Of a stretch of 19,584 nt of DNA, positions 1-8,200 are shown in pieces. Every line of letters begins with the position of its first letter. Positions within the stretch are counted from its first letter, which is position 1. The translations under genes and the position numbers were made by a program. Source of the stretch: JBEKLJ01 sp050010255 (GTDB lineage: Bacteria > Acidobacteriota > Terriglobia > Bryobacterales > Bryobacteraceae); contig JBEKLJ010000036.1 of assembly GCA_050010255.1 (NCBI GenBank), positions 1-19,584 on the forward strand, written 5' to 3'. Under the pieces are notes generated by a model, which did no database searches, had not been told where the DNA came from, and worked only from the letters and a program-made list of their open reading frames with translations.

Positions 1-1193
1 ATCTGGTGCCCTGGGACCTCCGCTATTACCTCGACTACAGCGGCTGCGGCAACACGGTGAATTGCAATCACCCCATCGTGTACAAGCTGATCGTCGACTG
101 CGTGCGGTACTGGGCCCGGGAGGCGCACGTGGACGGCTTCCGCTTCGACGAGGGTTCGGTGCTCTCGCGCGGCGAGGACGGCGCCCCGCTATCTCATCCG
201 CCCGTGGTCTGGCAAATCGAGCTGGACGAGGACCTGGCCGACGTGAAGGTGATCGCCGAGGCCTGGGATGCCGCCGGGCTCTACCAGGTCGGGCGCTTCC
301 CCGGCAACCGCTGGAGCGAGTGGAACGGGCGCTACCGCGACGACATCCGCCGGTTCGTCCGCGGCGAGGCCGGCATGGTCGCCTCCGTGGCGTCGCGCAT
401 CGCCGGGAGCGCCGATTTATATCAGGCCAACGGCGAGCTCCCCATTAACAGCATCAACTTCATCACCTGCCACGACGGCTTCACGCTCAACGACCTGGTC
501 TCTTACGACTGGAAGCACAACGAGGCCAACGGCGAGCGGAACGGCGATGGTCTCGACGAGAACCTGAGCTGGAACTGCGGCGAGGAGGGCGAGACCGACG
601 ATCCCGACATCGAGGCGCTGCGCGCGCGGCAGGTGCGGAACTTCGCCGCGATCCTGCTGCTCTCGCGCGGCGTGCCGATGATCCAGGCCGGCGACGAGGC
701 GCGCCGCTCGCAGGGCGGCAATAACAACGCCTATTGCCAGGACAACCAGACGAGCTGGTTCGACTGGACCCTGGCGGAGAAGAACCGCGATCTGCTGCGC
801 TTCTGGAAGCGGATGATCGCTTTCCGCAAGGCGCACCCGGCCCTGCGGCGGGGCCAGTTCTTCAACGGTGCGGTAAACGAGCGCGGCTTGACGGACGTCT
901 CCTGGCACGGAACCGCGCTAAACCAGCCTGGCTGGGACGACCCGAACGCTCACGCGCTGGCCTTCACGCTGGCCGGCTTCGGCGGCGACGCTGATATCCA
1001 CGTGATGATAAACATGTACTCGGAGCCGCTGGAGTTCGAGGTGCCGCTCGCGGCCGGCCGGCAGTGGTTCGTCGCCCTGGACACGGCCGAGCCGCCGCCC
1101 AACGACATCGCCGAGCCGGGCCAGGAGCCGGCCTTCCTCGGAGCCACTTGCCCGGTGATGGGCCGCAGCGTGGTGGCGCTGATCTCGCGCTGA
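1..1193 (+). CDS. glgX: Glycogen debranching enzyme GlgX, C-terminal part (5' truncated by window edge)
   Basis: GH13 isoamylase-type debranching enzyme that hydrolyses alpha-1,6 branches of limit-dextrin glycogen in the cytoplasm. The frame is open to the left edge (first full codon at 3), so the true start lies outside; about 395 residues are present of a family usually near 700. Numbering from the GTG at 6, the GH13 motifs are in order: HVDGFRFD with the nucleophile at D48, VIAEAWD with the acid/base at E85, and FITCHDG with H156-D157. The YSGCGNTVNCNHP and NGDGLDENLSWNCG stretches are typical of GlgX/TreX. After the nucleophile it reads EGS where many GlgX proteins have LAS, a modest variation. 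A beta-sandwich C-terminal domain follows to the stop at 1191-1193. Expected partners (glgP, glgB) are not in view. The family call is certain; the substrate could also be a related maltodextrin or trehalose-pathway glucan. Confidence 0.93.
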   Translation, partial: LVPWDLRYYLDYSGCGNTVNCNHPIVYKLIVDCVRYWAREAHVDGFRFDEGSVLSRGEDGAPLSHPPVVWQIELDEDLADVKVIAEAWDAAGLYQVGRFPGNRWSEWNGRYRDDIRRFVRGEAGMVASVASRIAGSADLYQANGELPINSINFITCHDGFTLNDLVSYDWKHNEANGERNGDGLDENLSWNCGEEGETDDPDIEALRARQVRNFAAILLLSRGVPMIQAGDEARRSQGGNNNAYCQDNQTSWFDWTLAEKNRDLLRFWKRMIAFRKAHPALRRGQFFNGAVNERGLTDVSWHGTALNQPGWDDPNAHALAFTLAGFGGDADIHVMINMYSEPLEFEVPLAAGRQWFVALDTAEPPPNDIAEPGQEPAFLGATCPVMGRSVVALISR

Positions 1194-1226
1194 GCCAGCC
1201 GGCGTTCTTTGCCTCTTGTGGCGCGA

Positions 1227-1306
1227 GCTTTGCCGTTCTATGGCATCCGCAAACGGACAGCTTGCAGCGTCGGCTTTGCCGTCATTTGGCTTCCGTAGCC
1301 GGACAG
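1227..1306 (+). repeat. Two imperfect 34-bp direct repeats
   Basis: The units 1227-1260 and 1273-1306 both read gctttgccgt, then a variable middle, then cggacag, with a 46-bp period. They lie in the non-coding gap between glgX and vapC. The function is unknown; a degenerate intergenic repeat is most likely. Confidence 0.6.
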
Positions 1307-1349
1307 CCGACAGCTCGCGCGCGCAGCGAGCGTGGCTCTCGGCTGTCCG
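1300..1349 (+). repeat. Inverted repeat / nested hairpin
   Basis: The 11-base arms cggacagccga (1300-1310) and tcggctgtccg (1339-1349) are perfect inverted copies. An inner stem, gctcgc/gcgagc, nests inside them. There is no T-tract, so it is not a classical intrinsic terminator. It sits between the convergent glgX (plus) and vapC (minus), so a role at both 3' ends is possible. Confidence 0.6.
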
Positions 1350-1370
1350 CTGATCGCCGAGATCTTAAAT

Positions 1371-1397
1371 CTGAAAGCTGAAAGCTGGAAGCTGAAG
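1371..1397 (+). repeat. Short imperfect tandem repeat (about 7-bp unit)
   Basis: Four successive units read ctgaaag, ctgaaag, ctggaag and ctgaag. They end just before the vapC stop codon. A small slippage-type repeat with no evident function. Confidence 0.6.
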
Positions 1398-1405
1398 CGT
1401 TCGGC

Positions 1406-1834
1406 TCACGCCAGAGGATTGCGCCACTTCAGGCCGGGAAAGCGAGCGAAGTCGGTATCCGAAGAGCAGAGCTCCGCTCCGTGCTCGATGGCCAGCGCGG
1501 CCAGGTGCGCATCGGAAGTGAGATTGCCTCCCGTGCCCATGGGCAGCAGTAACTCCCGCAGGATTCGCAAGTGCCGCGGGCCAGCGTGCACCACCGTCGC
1601 GGAGGGATGATCCAGCCAGGAAGCAATGAGTTCGAACGCGGTTTCAAGAGGAAGTGGGCGGCGGAACAGACCCGGCCGCGTTGTGAGCCGGAGGAAAGCG
1701 ACCAGGACATTCCATGCCAAGCCGACGGTGTCCGGCCCGGACAACGCCGACTCCAGCCATGACTTCGCCTTCCGATGCGAGGGAGCGTCTTCGTTGACGG
1801 CGTAGATGAGAAGGTTGGCGTCGAGAAGTATCAT
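1406..1834 (-). CDS. vapC: VapC-type PIN-domain ribonuclease toxin
   Basis: Toxin of a type II toxin-antitoxin pair; PIN-domain proteins are metal-dependent ribonucleases held inactive by their antitoxin. The chosen start, MILLDANLLIYAVNED, gives 142 residues, a normal size. The frame could extend upstream to 1906, but that would run through the antitoxin gene. PIN signature residues are D5, D108 (TSDAHLAALA), D126 and D128 (SSDTDF). The usual central glutamate is not obvious; the W-x3-AFLRLTTRP segment there resembles a PIN subclass known from mycobacteria and other bacteria. Its ATG overlaps the antitoxin stop as ATGA (1834-1831), indicating translational coupling. The cellular RNA target cannot be read from sequence. 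Confidence 0.9.
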   Translation of the reverse strand: MILLDANLLIYAVNEDAPSHRKAKSWLESALSGPDTVGLAWNVLVAFLRLTTRPGLFRRPLPLETAFELIASWLDHPSATVVHAGPRHLRILRELLLPMGTGGNLTSDAHLAALAIEHGAELCSSDTDFARFPGLKWRNPLA

Positions 1835-2094
1835 TTGCGCAACGACAGCTTCCGGCTGAGTTCCTCGTCTTCCATGGCCTCCGCGAGGGCCAGGGCTTTG
1901 TCCCAACGGAAACCCTGTCCCTCTCCCAGCCGAAAGGATTTCTGCACGAACCTTCGGGTGCGCCGGTGCTTCTCGCGGAGCAACCCCGCTCGGGCGGCTT
2001 CATTCAGGGCCTCCTTGAAGGCGATTCCACGCTCTCTCATAGAGTCCCTGATCAATCTCTCGACATCGGGATCCAGGGTGACGGTCGTTCTCAT
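1831..2094 (-). CDS. vapB: VapB-type ribbon-helix-helix antitoxin
   Basis: An 87-residue antitoxin. The N-terminal MRTTVTLDPDVERLIRDSM and the following helices match a ribbon-helix-helix DNA-binding fold (about residues 1-40). The basic middle and acidic C-terminal tail would wrap and neutralise the PIN toxin encoded immediately downstream. It is first in the operon, overlapping vapC by 4 bases, as usual. No Shine-Dalgarno precedes the ATG (it is preceded by gatagcaac), and a TATGAT hexamer lies only 6 bases upstream of it, so the message may be leaderless. Two tgctatcat copies just upstream are good candidates for its autoregulatory operator. Confidence 0.85.
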   Translation of the reverse strand: MRTTVTLDPDVERLIRDSMRERGIAFKEALNEAARAGLLREKHRRTRRFVQKSFRLGEGQGFRWDKALALAEAMEDEELSRKLSLRK

Positions 2095-2096
2095 GT

Positions 2097-2132
2097 TGCT
2101 ATCATAGCATCATTTTACTTGCTATCATGATG
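2097..2132 (-). promoter_or_regulatory. Candidate vapBC promoter/operator with repeated tgctatcat
   Basis: tgctatcatagca (2097-2109) is a near-perfect palindrome, and tgctatcat recurs at 2120-2128, 23 bp away (about two helical turns). On the minus strand the first copy contains TATGAT (2106-2101), a plausible -10 element, 6 bases before the vapB ATG. Overlap of -10 and palindrome fits autorepression by VapB. No convincing -35 is seen. Confidence 0.4.
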
Positions 2133-2312
2133 TTCGCGCAGTGGAAAAAAGGCTGGAAATCAGGGCTTCTGGCGGGCTAGCGCCTCCGAAGGCGAACCGT
2201 CACCGTCTCCTCTGCCGACACACAGCCACCCCGGGCACCCGTCCTTGATCCCTTGTATTCCCCGAGTCCCGCTGCAATGGGCGTCGCGGTGGGATAGGCT
2301 AGATTTCCAGCC

Positions 2313-4817
2313 ATGCCACAGATCGTCATTGCTCGTCCCAGAACCCGCCTTCCGGCGTTTCTGATAATCACGCTGCTGCCGGCTTCGCCGCTGTTCGGCC
2401 TCGACGGCGGCGGTCTCGAGGTAAACGACCAGGGGTACCTGGAGAGGCGGGGCCTCAGCGTGCTTCTGTACCACAACGCATTTCACCCCATCTTCGTCGA
2501 CCAGAAGGCGAGTGCGATGGAGATCGTTCTCCACGGCGAGCGCATCGCTACCAACGGCGACGTCCGTCTGGTCCCGACGCCGGAGCAGTGGGATGCTGTT
2601 CCTTCCTTTAGGCGGCGCGTCGCCGACCGGACCGGGCGTCGCCTGACCGCCTTCTGCTCGTTTCCAGATTACGGTGTCAGCTATCGCCTGGAGGTGACTG
2701 CCGAAGAAGGCGGCATGCGCGTCGCCGTTCACCTCGATAAGCCCTTGCCTGAAGCGTTAGTGGGCCAGGCCGGCTTTAATCTCGAGTTCCTCCCGTCCGC
2801 CTACTTCGGCAAGACATACATTCTCGACGACGGCTTCGGCGTTCTCCCCCGCCATCCGGGCGGGCCGATGACCGAGGACCGCAACGGCAAATTCCAGCCC
2901 CAGCCGATCGCCTCCGGCACGAGCATTGTGCTGGCGCCGGAGGACCCGCTGATTCGCGTGGCCATCTCTTCGGAAAGCGCTCCCCTGATGCTCTTCGATG
3001 GCCGCAATCTGGCGCAGAACGGCTGGTTCGTCGTGCGCACCCTTATCCCCGCCGGCAAGACCGACGACGCCGTGGTCTGGCACATCCGCCCCAATGTGAT
3101 TCCCGGGTGGCTCCGGCCGCCGGTCATCGCACACAGCCAGGTCGGATATCATCCCGATCACGAGAAGGTAGCAGTCCTCGAACTGGACCCCGGCTACACC
3201 GCCCCCGCGGAGGCCCGTGTCCTCAGGCTATCGGCCGACGGCAGCTACCGCGAGGTCTTCCGCCACGCGGTGGCCCCGTGGGGAAAATGGCTTCGCTATA
3301 ACTACGCGCGCTTCGACTTCTCTTCCGTTCGTGAACCCGGCCTTTATGTCATCGAGTACGCGGGCCAGCGTACCGAGCCGTTCCGTCTCGCCGAAGACGT
3401 CTACCGCAATCGTGTCTGGCAGCCCAGTCTGGACACCTACCTTGCGGTGCAGATGGACCATGTCTCGGTTCGCGAAGGCTACAGGATCTGGCACGGAGTG
3501 TCGCATCTGGACGACGCCCGCCAGGCTCCCATCAACCACACCCACTTCGATGGCTACGCTCAAGGACCGACGACCGATTCGCCCTTTCAGCCCGGCGAGC
3601 ACATTCCGGGCTTGAATCAAGGGGGCTGGTTCGATGCCGGAGATTTCGACATCCGCACCCAGACGCAGGACCAGGTCATCATCGACCTGGTTCTGGCGAT
3701 TGAGCAGTTTCATCTCACCTGGGATAACACCAGCGTTGATGAGCAGGCTCGCACCGTCGAGATCCGCAGGCCGGATGGCATCCCGGACGCCCTGCAGCAA
3801 GTGCAGCACGGCGTGCTGCAGGTCCTTGGTCAATTCCGAGCCATCGGCCACAGCATTCCCGGCATTATTGAGCCCACGCTGCGGCAGTACACGCACCTTG
3901 GGGATGCCGCCTCGAAGACTGACAACAAAATCTACTCGCCCGCGTTGGGACCGCTGGAGAGCGACGGCATCCATTCGGGGGTGCCGGATGATCGCTGGGC
4001 CTTCACCGGCCGCACCACGGCTTTGCAGTACGGCTCCGCCGCGGCCCTGGCCGCCGCCAGCCGCGTGCTGCGCGGCCACGACGACGCGCTGGCCAAGGAG
4101 TGCCTCGACACGGCCGAGCGCGTCTGGAGCGAGGAGCACAGCCGCCCGCCGTCTGTCTCTCGCTCGTTCAACACCACGGGCGGAATTCCCGCGAACGAAG
4201 AACTCAGAGCTGCTGTCGAGCTTCTCATCGCCACCAAGGGCGGTGCTGCCTATCGCGACCGGCTCCAGGAGATGCTGCCGATGATTCGGGAGCGCATCGC
4301 CGGCGCAGGCTGGATGGCGGTTCGCGCGCTGCCGTTCATGGGTGCAGATTTCAAAGGCGCCTTGGCAGCCGCGGTTCGGGAGTACAAGACCCGCCTCGAC
4401 GCCGAGCTGGCCCGAAACCCGTTCGGCGTGCCAATCTATCCGAGTACCTGGGGCGGATCCGGCGCGGTTGCCGGCATGGGCGTGCGCATGTATTTCCTGC
4501 ATCAGGCCTTTCCGGAAATCGTCGGCCCGGAGTACACCCTGCGCGCCGTCAACTACCTGCTGGGCACGCACCCGGTTTCGAGCAGCTCCTGGGTCTCTGC
4601 CGTGGGGACCAGGTCCGTGCTGATGGCCTATGGCAGCAACCGTGCTGATTTCAGTTTCATCCCCGGCGGCCTGGTCCCGGGCTTTGTGATCCTGCAGCCG
4701 GATCTGGCCGAATTCAAGGAAGGCTGGCCCTTCCTGTGGTTTGAGAACGAATACGTGGTGAGTGGTGCGACGGCGTTCATCCTGGCCGCCAATGCAGCCG
4801 ATGCCCTGGTGAGATGA
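2313..4817 (+). CDS. Secreted glycoside hydrolase family 9 (endoglucanase-like)
   Basis: An 834-residue exported glycosidase. An arginine-containing n-region and the hydrophobic stretch 13-29 form a signal peptide. Residues about 35-265 form a beta-rich domain of unknown role. Residues about 271-360 (VIAHSQVGYHPDHEKVAVLE) match the Ig-like CelD_N domain that precedes many GH9 catalytic modules. The (alpha/alpha)6 domain follows: GGWFDAGDFD at 437-446 holds the D441/D444 pair (general base side), and ENEYV near 811-815 provides the probable acid, E813. GH9 enzymes invert beta-1,4-glucosidic bonds in cellulose or related glucans. No carbohydrate-binding or anchoring domain is evident. No strong ribosome site precedes the ATG, but no better start exists before the signal peptide. 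It could instead act on another beta-glucan or on glucosamine oligomers, as some GH9 exo-enzymes do. Confidence 0.88.
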   Translation: MPQIVIARPRTRLPAFLIITLLPASPLFGLDGGGLEVNDQGYLERRGLSVLLYHNAFHPIFVDQKASAMEIVLHGERIATNGDVRLVPTPEQWDAVPSFRRRVADRTGRRLTAFCSFPDYGVSYRLEVTAEEGGMRVAVHLDKPLPEALVGQAGFNLEFLPSAYFGKTYILDDGFGVLPRHPGGPMTEDRNGKFQPQPIASGTSIVLAPEDPLIRVAISSESAPLMLFDGRNLAQNGWFVVRTLIPAGKTDDAVVWHIRPNVIPGWLRPPVIAHSQVGYHPDHEKVAVLELDPGYTAPAEARVLRLSADGSYREVFRHAVAPWGKWLRYNYARFDFSSVREPGLYVIEYAGQRTEPFRLAEDVYRNRVWQPSLDTYLAVQMDHVSVREGYRIWHGVSHLDDARQAPINHTHFDGYAQGPTTDSPFQPGEHIPGLNQGGWFDAGDFDIRTQTQDQVIIDLVLAIEQFHLTWDNTSVDEQARTVEIRRPDGIPDALQQVQHGVLQVLGQFRAIGHSIPGIIEPTLRQYTHLGDAASKTDNKIYSPALGPLESDGIHSGVPDDRWAFTGRTTALQYGSAAALAAASRVLRGHDDALAKECLDTAERVWSEEHSRPPSVSRSFNTTGGIPANEELRAAVELLIATKGGAAYRDRLQEMLPMIRERIAGAGWMAVRALPFMGADFKGALAAAVREYKTRLDAELARNPFGVPIYPSTWGGSGAVAGMGVRMYFLHQAFPEIVGPEYTLRAVNYLLGTHPVSSSSWVSAVGTRSVLMAYGSNRADFSFIPGGLVPGFVILQPDLAEFKEGWPFLWFENEYVVSGATAFILAANAADALVR

Positions 4818-4854
4818 GTTGTGGCCGCGGTCACTTTTGGAAGGCTGGCAGGGC

Positions 4855-4920
4855 GGGACGAGGCCGTCCCGCGCGGGCAAGACTGCCCGCCCCACCCAGC
4901 TCGGTCATGTGGGGCGGGCA
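4855..4920 (+). repeat. Cluster of overlapping inverted repeats (alternative hairpins)
   Basis: gggacg-aggc-cgtccc (4855-4870) is a hairpin with a 4-base loop. gcgggca-agac-tgcccgc (4873-4890) is a second. tgcccgccccac (4884-4895) also pairs perfectly with gtggggcgggca (4909-4920) over 12 bp. The last two share an arm, so they are mutually exclusive folds. It lies 38 bases after the GH9 stop codon, so 3'-end stabilisation or termination is possible. Confidence 0.65.
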
Positions 4921-4952
4921 GCCAGGCCGGCGGCCGACCGCCAGGTCGGCCC
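4909..4952 (+). repeat. 44-bp REP-like dispersed repeat, copy 1
   Basis: Begins gtggggcgggc and ends with the perfect hairpin ggccgacc-gcca-ggtcggcc (4932-4951). A second copy at 8964-9007 differs at only 2 of 44 positions. Both copies are extragenic and lie just after the 3' end of a gene, as expected of REP-type elements. Confidence 0.75.
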
Positions 4953-5262
4953 AAGGGGCGACCGGGGGTCTGCTCGGGTGCGAGTACGGAGGCAAAGCCA
5001 GACGCGCACCGTTCAGGCGCGATCCATCCGGCGCGCGCACGCCGGGCGGCGCCGGTTTCACGGAATCGATGTCCCCAAGCGCCGCGTCTGGAGCGCGATC
5101 GCCGACCCGTTGTGGTAGGGGGATTCCGCAACAGAAGTAAGGGATCTGTGCGCGCAGCGCTTTCCGGATAGCCGCATCCTGAGAGTTTCGCTACGGCCAG
5201 AACCAGCTCCGCCAATCGGAAGAAAAGACAAACAGCGGCCGGTTCGTGCCGATACGATTGTT

Positions 5263-8200
5263 GTGAGGATAAGTGGCTCAGCCGGCGGAGTGGCTGCAGG
5301 GGCGGCGCTGGTGTGGGTGGCGCTCGGGTGGCTGTGGATGGGCGCCGAGGGGTGCCCCGCGGGGACCGCGGGAGGAAAGCTGCTGACCACGGTCTCGCAG
5401 GTGCGGCGCTTGTCAGCCCGGCCATCGACGGAGGCTGCCGTCCGCCTCCGCGGCACGATTACATACTTGAACGGCCCTTTCGAGGAGATCTTCCTTCAGG
5501 ATCAAACCGGCGGTATCCGCGTCGAGAACGTACCTTTCGACGCCCGCCTCGAGGTAGGTGATGAAGTAGAGGTCCTCGGGACGGTTGCGGCCGGCGGCTC
5601 CAGTCCGGTGGTGGCGCGTCATGCGATGCGCGTCATCGGCAAGAGGGGACGCGTAAGGCCCTTCCACGCGCGCCTGGGCGAACTGGCCTCGGCCGAGCTG
5701 CAGTATCGTCTGGTGGAGACCGAAGGAGTCATCCGGTCCGCGACGGTCGACCGGCGCGGCAAGCTTGGACTTACCATTCACGACCAAGGCCGTGAACTGC
5801 ACATACGATTTCGGGAAGCAGGCGAAGACGCCGGTCTAATCCGTGCCGCCGGCCAGGCCTATGTCGATGCGCTGGTACGCGTCCGCGGCGTGCTGGTCGC
5901 CGGAATCGGTGCGAGCGAAACCGTCGCCGGTTTGAAGATGTTCGTCCCCTCCCTTCGGGAAGTCTCGATTGTGAGTCCGGCTCCATCTGACGGGGACATC
6001 CCGCTGCGCCCCATCCGGGCGGCGTTCACATCCGATCCGCCGCCGCATCGAATTCGACTGCGAGGCTCGGTCACGCGCGAACGCGCCGGCTTCGTTTTGA
6101 AGGACTCCACCGGATCGGCGCTGCTGCACCCACGCGAATTCAGCCCGCTCACGACGGGCGACGACGTGGAGGTCGCCGGCTTTGCGTCGAATGATTCGGG
6201 CGCCCCGGCGCTGGAAGAATGCGTGGACGCAGGATCGGAGAGCCTCCCCCCTCCGCCATTGCCCGTGTTAACCACCGCTCGCCAGGTGCATGCTCTACCC
6301 CAACGCGAAGCCGGCCTGGCGTATCCCGTGCGTGTCCGCGCCGTGGTGACGTTCTTCAATCCCGCTGGTCGGAATCTGGTGGTGCAGGACGAAACCGATG
6401 GCGTTTACGTAGCGGGTTATCCCAGAAACGCTCCACCATTGAGGGCAGGGCAGCTCGTCGACGTCGAGGGAGTCACTGGTCCAGGGGACTTCGCGCCGGT
6501 CATCGACAATCCGCGTGTCCGCATCGTTGGGGAGAGAGCCTTGCCGGAGCCACTGCGCGTCGACGTGGAGCAGTTGCTGGTGGGCGCGGTGGATAGCGCA
6601 TGGGTAGAGGTTCGCGGCCTCGTCTGTTCGATCGGCTCGGCAAATGGCTACGCTAGATTGGGCCTGAGAGCGGGCAGCCGCCAGCTTCTGCTGACTGTGG
6701 CGGGAACGACCACGCTGCCGGCCTCGCTCCTGCATTCGCGCGTCCGGGTACTGGGCGTTTCCGCCCCGCGCTTCAACTTCAACCGCCAGATATTGGGAAG
6801 CGAGATCAGCGTACCTAGCGCCGAATTCATCCAGGCGGAAGGCGAACCCGTCGTACTGGCCACACGGAGCATCGGGCAGCTCTTGCAGTACTCGCCGGGA
6901 GCCCGCGGCGACGAACCCGTGCGCATTCGCGCCACTGTCGTTCTGACCCATCCTCTGGGACCGACATATCTGGCCGATGAGACCGGCGGCGTCATGGTCC
7001 AGAATCATACCGAAGCCGCCCTCGAGGTCGGCGACGTCGTGGAGGTCACGGGATTCCAGGAACAAGGACCGTTCAAGCCCGTGCTACGGGACGCGGAATT
7101 GCGCAAAATAGGGCGCTCGAACGTGCCGGAGCCGCCGGCGTTGACCGTCTACGACATCCTGCAAGACAACTGGGATTCCGAACTGGTGAGTATCGACGCC
7201 GTCCTGGTGGACGATGTCGTCGGTCGAGCCGATCAGAGGCTCCTGCTCCAAGCCGGCAACCTCCTGTTTAACGCCCAACTCGGGGGCGGCCGGCTTCCAT
7301 CTTTCGCCAACGGCAGTCTCGTCCGCGTCACCGGGATCGCGTCCATCGAGCCGCCGGCCCTCGGCCAAAACGTGCCACGAAGCCTTTCCCTGCTCCTCCG
7401 ATCGCCCGCTGACGTGACGGTAGTTGGCGCGGCGCCATGGTGGACCGCCGGGCGGATGCTCATGCTGATGGCCGTATTGGCGGCAGGCGCCCTGCTGACC
7501 TCAGCGTGGGTTGCCGTCTTGCGCCGGCGTGTGCGGGCCCAGACAGAGGATTTGCGTCAAGCCAAGGAAGCGGCGGAGAAGGCCCAAGAGGCCGCCGAGA
7601 GAGCGAACCGGGCCAAGAGCGAGTTTCTGGCCAACATGAGTCATGAGATTCGCACGCCCATGAATGGCATCCTGGGTATGACGGGGCTCGTCCTGGATAC
7701 CGAGCTGACACCCGAACAGCGCGAGTATCTTTCGATGGCCCAGTCTTCCGCCGACTCGCTGCTTTCAGTCATCAACGAGATCCTGGATTTCTCGAAGATC
7801 GAAGCCGGCAGGCTGAAGGTCGATTCGGTCCCGTTCTCGTTGTGCGAGGTCATCGCGAATAGTGTGCGGCTGTTTGAAGTCCAGGCCGCGGAGAAGAAGC
7901 TGGAATTCGTCTGCAACATTGAGCCAGGCCTGCCGGAGCGGGTCATCGGCGATCCCGTCCGCCTTCGGCAGGTGTTCACGAACCTCATCGGAAACGCAGT
8001 TAAGTTCACGCACCAGGGCGGAGTGTCGGTTCAGATTGACGGGCAGGCGGAAGCAGACGACCGCATCACGCTCCACTTCGCGGTCCGCGACACCGGAATC
8101 GGCATCCCTGACGGCAAGCAACAGGCCATCTTCGACGCGTTCACGCAGGCAGACGCATCCATCACCCGGCAGTTCGGCGGCACGGGTCTGGGACTCTCGA

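Larger units (their letters stand above)
4818..5262. other. Non-coding spacer between the GH9 and sensor kinase genes
   Basis: A 445-base stretch. Its left part (4855-4952) is a cluster of hairpins and a dispersed repeat, listed separately. The remainder has short overlapping open frames on both strands, none with a recognisable product or ribosome site. One frame ending near 5118 finishes FHGIDVPKRRVWSAIADPLW, which could be a gene remnant, but I cannot assign it. No clear sigma-70 promoter for the kinase was identified. Confidence 0.5.

Noticed and set aside
3228..4895. 555-codon open frame on the minus strand opposite the GH9 gene
   Set aside because: No recognisable domain or ribosome site; it is explained by high GC at codon positions of the clearly real plus-strand GH9 gene.
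4814..5171. Several 100-residue plus-strand frames after the GH9 gene
   Set aside because: They read through hairpin repeats, are mutually overlapping and show no conserved motif.
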